Of a stretch of 64,000 nucleotides of DNA, positions 61,669 to 64,000 are shown one piece after another. Origin of the DNA: CAYMSO01 sp964393185. GTDB taxonomy: Bacteria > Patescibacteriota > Dojkabacteria > J137. Location of the stretch: contig CAYMSO010000004.1 of the NCBI GenBank assembly GCA_964393185.1, positions 1 to 64,000 on the forward strand. The letters run 5' to 3'. Every line of letters begins with the position of its first letter. Position 1 is the stretch's first letter. The notes beneath the pieces are model-generated. The model did not search any database, was not told the DNA's origin, and worked only from the letters and a program-made list of their open reading frames with translations. The position numbers and the translations under genes are program-made.

Positions 61669-62457
61669 TTAAGTTGCCAAGGCTTCGGAGACTATGCTTT
61701 TATTTTGTTTCACAAAAGTATATAAAGGTGATTTTCCAAAAGTTTGTTCAAATACAAACTTAGCCTTTTCTGAATCGGGCATATCTTTCCAAGCACGTGG
61801 TTTCGGTCTTTCGAGAACTCTGTACTTAGGATTAGCCACGACTTCGAGTCGGGCATTTTTCGATATTATATAAAATGCGAGGCCCTTTTCTTTGTTGAGC
61901 ATTGTATAATCTATTTTGGCTAAATTTGACTTAACAACTATAGATGCTATTGCTTGACTTGTACCTGTGTTTATAAATGTATATAAGTAACCTGTTGGTA
62001 TAGCGGCTCTATCTCCTTTTTGCAACTTAATAATCTTAATTTCATCTACAAGTGTATTAAAAGCATAATACTCCTGTTCATCAGAATTCTTTTGCAACAC
62101 CAAAGTTAATTCACCATTCAAAACTTCCACGAAGCAGCTAAATTTACCCTCTATTCTAGCTGAATAATAAATATGCGTTTTTATAAATTCTATTCCAAGT
62201 AAACCGTATGGTATTTTGACAATATCATAGGTGAATTCATCTCCCATGTAATCTATATCTTCACTCATTACTATTTTTTTGAAATGTCTATAAATCTGTT
62301 CCGGATACTTAAGATATTTATTTAATAATACTGGGATTATTTCCGAGAGAACCACATCGTAATATTGTTGACAGGTAATACAGCTATCGTAATGGATTTC
62401 GCCGGTTTCTTCATCTAGAAATATCGGTAATCCTGATACATCGCTTAAATCTATCAT
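61669..62457 (-). CDS. Cupin-fold protein, possibly cupin-type glucose-6-phosphate isomerase-like
   Basis: 262 residues. A central cupin is visible: ARIEGKFSCFVEVLNGELTL, and after the loop a RAAIPTGYLYTFINTG strand. The metal His pattern (HxH...E...H) is incomplete: KTHIYYSARIEGKF has one His, and the second motif has no His. This resembles the cupin glucose-6-phosphate isomerase family in outline only. The N-terminal 70 residues carry CITC, two Cys, and a helix; the C-terminal 60 residues are basic. Enzyme function is unproven. Confidence 0.55.
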   Translation of the reverse strand: MIDLSDVSGLPIFLDEETGEIHYDSCITCQQYYDVVLSEIIPVLLNKYLKYPEQIYRHFKKIVMSEDIDYMGDEFTYDIVKIPYGLLGIEFIKTHIYYSARIEGKFSCFVEVLNGELTLVLQKNSDEQEYYAFNTLVDEIKIIKLQKGDRAAIPTGYLYTFINTGTSQAIASIVVKSNLAKIDYTMLNKEKGLAFYIISKNARLEVVANPKYRVLERPKPRAWKDMPDSEKAKFVFEQTFGKSPLYTFVKQNKSIVSEALAT

Positions 62458-62594
62458 ATTTGTTTATTTAACGAAGTCCTAAATTGGAGTTAAACTCATT
62501 CTAGACAATCAGGAGTTAGCTTGTCAAATAAATCGGTGAAACTATTTACCGTAAAAGTGATTCTGGAGACTAGAAACAGAATTATGCAGATTAA

Positions 62595-63680
62595 TTAGCT
62601 TATACTTTTAAGCTGTTCCCACAAGCCTGCCTGTGCTTTAGTTAGATTGGTTGGGATATCTACAATTACTCTAACATACTGATCACCCCTATCGTTAGAT
62701 TTGTATTTAGGTCCTCCCTTGTTTTTTAACCTTAGTACTTTTTCGGATTGTGTTCCAGCTGGTATTTTCATCCATACATCTCCGTGTACTGTAGGTACTT
62801 TTACTTCACCTCCTAGAACTGCTGTAGTAACATCTATATGTTGATCCATATAAATATCATTCCCCTTTCTTTCCAAAATTGGATGAGATTTAACTTCTAT
62901 ATTTACATATAAATCTCCATAATCTCCCCCTTTTTCTCCTGCATTTCCTTTATCTCTAAATCTTAAGGTTACACCATCCGGAATACCTGCTGGGATATTT
63001 ATTTTTATAGTATCCTCTTTCTTTTGTATTCCACTACCACCACAAACATCACACTTGGATTCTGGTACTTTACCTGTTCCACGACAAGTAGGGCATGTTG
63101 TGACCATCTGCATAGTTCCTAAAATAGTCCTTTGAACTTGGGCAACTTGACCTTGTCCATTACAAGTTGGGCAAGTTTTAAGATTGCCATTTTTAGCCCC
63201 GGTACCTTTACATGCCGTACATTTATCAATCCTGTTATATCTAAGCTCCTTTTCTGTACCAAACACAGCCTCGTTAAATTCTAGAGATAAATTTATTTCC
63301 AAATCAGAACCTACCGTTCTTTGTGATCTTCGACCAGAACCTCCAAATCCAGCTCCGAAGAATCCTCCCAATAAATCTCCCAATCCACCTAAGTCACTAC
63401 CACCAAATGCTTCCATAAAATCCTGCATATTTCCTCCGTAACTGCCTCCGCCGCCAAAAGCTTGTGTTCCTGCAAAGCCATATTGGTCGTATGCTGACCT
63501 TTTCTGATCGTCGGAAAGTATTTCGTACGCTTCTTGAACCTCTCTAAACTTTTCTTCTGCACCCGCTTCTTTATTTCTGTCTGGATGATACTGCTTGGCA
63601 AGCTTTCGATACGCCTTTTTTATCTCTTGCTTACTTGCACTTTTAGAAACACCAAGAACTTCATAATAGTCTCTTTTCAT
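62595..63680 (-). CDS. dnaJ: Chaperone DnaJ (Hsp40)
   Basis: Co-chaperone that stimulates DnaK and binds unfolded proteins. The 361-residue protein has the J domain with HPD at 32-34 (KQYHPDRNK), a Gly/Phe-rich linker (about 72-115), four zinc repeats ([32 protein letters not shown]) and the C-terminal substrate domains. dnaK and grpE are not in the window. A CIRCE-like operator lies about 85 nt upstream of the ATG. Confidence 0.97.
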   Translation of the reverse strand: MKRDYYEVLGVSKSASKQEIKKAYRKLAKQYHPDRNKEAGAEEKFREVQEAYEILSDDQKRSAYDQYGFAGTQAFGGGGSYGGNMQDFMEAFGGSDLGGLGDLLGGFFGAGFGGSGRRSQRTVGSDLEINLSLEFNEAVFGTEKELRYNRIDKCTACKGTGAKNGNLKTCPTCNGQGQVAQVQRTILGTMQMVTTCPTCRGTGKVPESKCDVCGGSGIQKKEDTIKINIPAGIPDGVTLRFRDKGNAGEKGGDYGDLYVNIEVKSHPILERKGNDIYMDQHIDVTTAVLGGEVKVPTVHGDVWMKIPAGTQSEKVLRLKNKGGPKYKSNDRGDQYVRVIVDIPTNLTKAQAGLWEQLKSIS

Positions 63681-63753
63681 ATTTTATATTTGTCTTCTGT
63701 ACAATTGGCTCTTGTTTTAGTAAATAATCCACTAAAACTCAGAAACCTTAGAT

Positions 63754-63790
63754 ATTATATCAGTTAGCAGCTTTTATTGTGTAGTGCTAA
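63754..63790 (-). promoter_or_regulatory. CIRCE-like HrcA operator and -10 box of dnaJ
   Basis: On the minus strand TTAGCACTA, 9 nt, AGCTGCTAA matches the CIRCE consensus TTAGCACTC-N9-GAGTGCTAA at 14 of 18 positions with exact spacing. It is followed by TATAAT at 63759-63754, so it covers the -35 region of dnaJ. Confidence 0.6.
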
Positions 63791-64000
63791 ATTAAATTTG
63801 AACAGGAGATATTGTTGCAAAATCTGATATTAAAAACTGCGCTATCACCAATAGTATTTATGCACTACACTGTTTAAACAGTAAAACTACTAAGATTTAA
63901 TTTTCGTTCTCTTAAAAGGTGATATATTATTAAAGAGTCCAAAATTCTTATCTATTTTTAGAACGGAATTGAGTAACTCCAACTATCATACTTTTATTAA
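63791..64000. other. Noncoding end of window
   Basis: AT-rich sequence with a 14-bp palindrome ACTGTTTAAACAGT at 63871-63884. No gene is visible; a gene could begin beyond the window edge. Confidence 0.4.

Noticed and set aside
61690..61720. Half of a parS site (TGTTTCAC)
   Set aside because: The second half of the parS palindrome is missing and it lies inside a gene.
1..64000. CRISPR arrays, insertion sequences and integrases
   Set aside because: No regular 25-40 bp repeat with spacers, no transposase-like protein and no tyrosine or serine recombinase was seen in the window.
1..64000. UGA recoding to glycine, as in some Patescibacteria
   Set aside because: Several genes, such as parA, end at TGA at the expected protein length, and no frames need TGA to be read.

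Overview
The window is a piece of an AT-rich bacterial chromosome that looks like a Candidate Phyla Radiation (Patescibacteria) genome, possibly Dojkabacteria/WS6-like. The lineage is an inference from gene content: there is no rRNA or marker tree here. Supporting signs are a streamlined housekeeping set, a eukaryote-like long IleRS, a sortase, a Mur ligase with membrane segments, a TrmB-like regulator, many small Nudix/SDR/VOC enzymes and many orphan proteins. TGA serves as an ordinary stop (for example at the end of parA), which argues against the UGA=Gly lineages. A run of 10 N at 51647-51656 shows the sequence is a scaffolded assembly.

Layout. 1-3061: a 7-bp tandem repeat and ileS. 3165-7857: parA, parB, a Zn-amidase-like protein without signal peptide, and RNase Y. 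8196-9951: two orphan proteins. 10023-18104: a HEPN/nucleotidyltransferase protein, rpoD, a sortase, and the rpsO-ftsQ-ftsA-ftsZ row on the minus strand. 18266-21881: an operon of alpha/beta hydrolase, MurF-like ligase and FemAB-like transferase. 21964-26809: accessory genes (Phd/PIN toxin-antitoxin pair, DUF4143 ATPase, EEP phosphatase/nuclease, nucleotidyltransferase, tRNA-Pro plus a tRNA fragment, NDT-like protein). 26839-30255: trmD, GNAT, pcrA/uvrD. 30425-38888: second AAA ATPase, two SGNH hydrolases, a hydrolase-Nudix fusion, a secreted transglutaminase operon with dgkA, and a HAD-like protein. 38965-41198: tRNA-Arg(GCG), orphans, tRNA-Ser(CGA). 41258-52934: a dense island of small enzymes, including a TrmB-like regulator divergent from SDR, VOC, VOC and an MhqO-MhqD-like fusion, then a cytidine deaminase/Fic insert between two copies of a Nudix gene 3' end. 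53132-64000: a thermonuclease, an ECF sigma factor fused to a membrane-anchored outer domain, argS behind a T-box leader, adk-murE, rhomboid, a cupin and dnaJ.

How it fits together. The core part covers chromosome segregation (ParAB), division (FtsQ/A/Z), wall assembly (MurE, MurF-like, FemAB, DgkA, sortase, transglutaminase, amidase-like), transcription (RpoD), RNA decay (RNase Y) and translation (IleRS, ArgRS, TrmD, S15, three tRNAs). The accessory part looks like stress and small-molecule detoxification plus toxin-antitoxin and signalling modules.

Regulation visible in the DNA. Shine-Dalgarno sequences are nearly absent, and many genes have a TATAAT-like box only 5-7 nt before the ATG, which suggests frequent leaderless transcription. 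argS has a complete T-box leader with a probable AGA specifier, dnaJ has a CIRCE-like operator at its promoter, and a DUF4143 ATPase and an NDT-like protein each have a palindrome at the promoter.

The most unusual items are the sigma-factor/outer-domain fusion, the MhqO-MhqD-like fusion in a TrmB-controlled cluster, the mosaic Nudix 3' repeats around cdd-fic, the alpha/beta-hydrolase-Nudix fusion, the NDT/RHH-like protein and the tRNA-Pro fragment carrying a hairpin insert.
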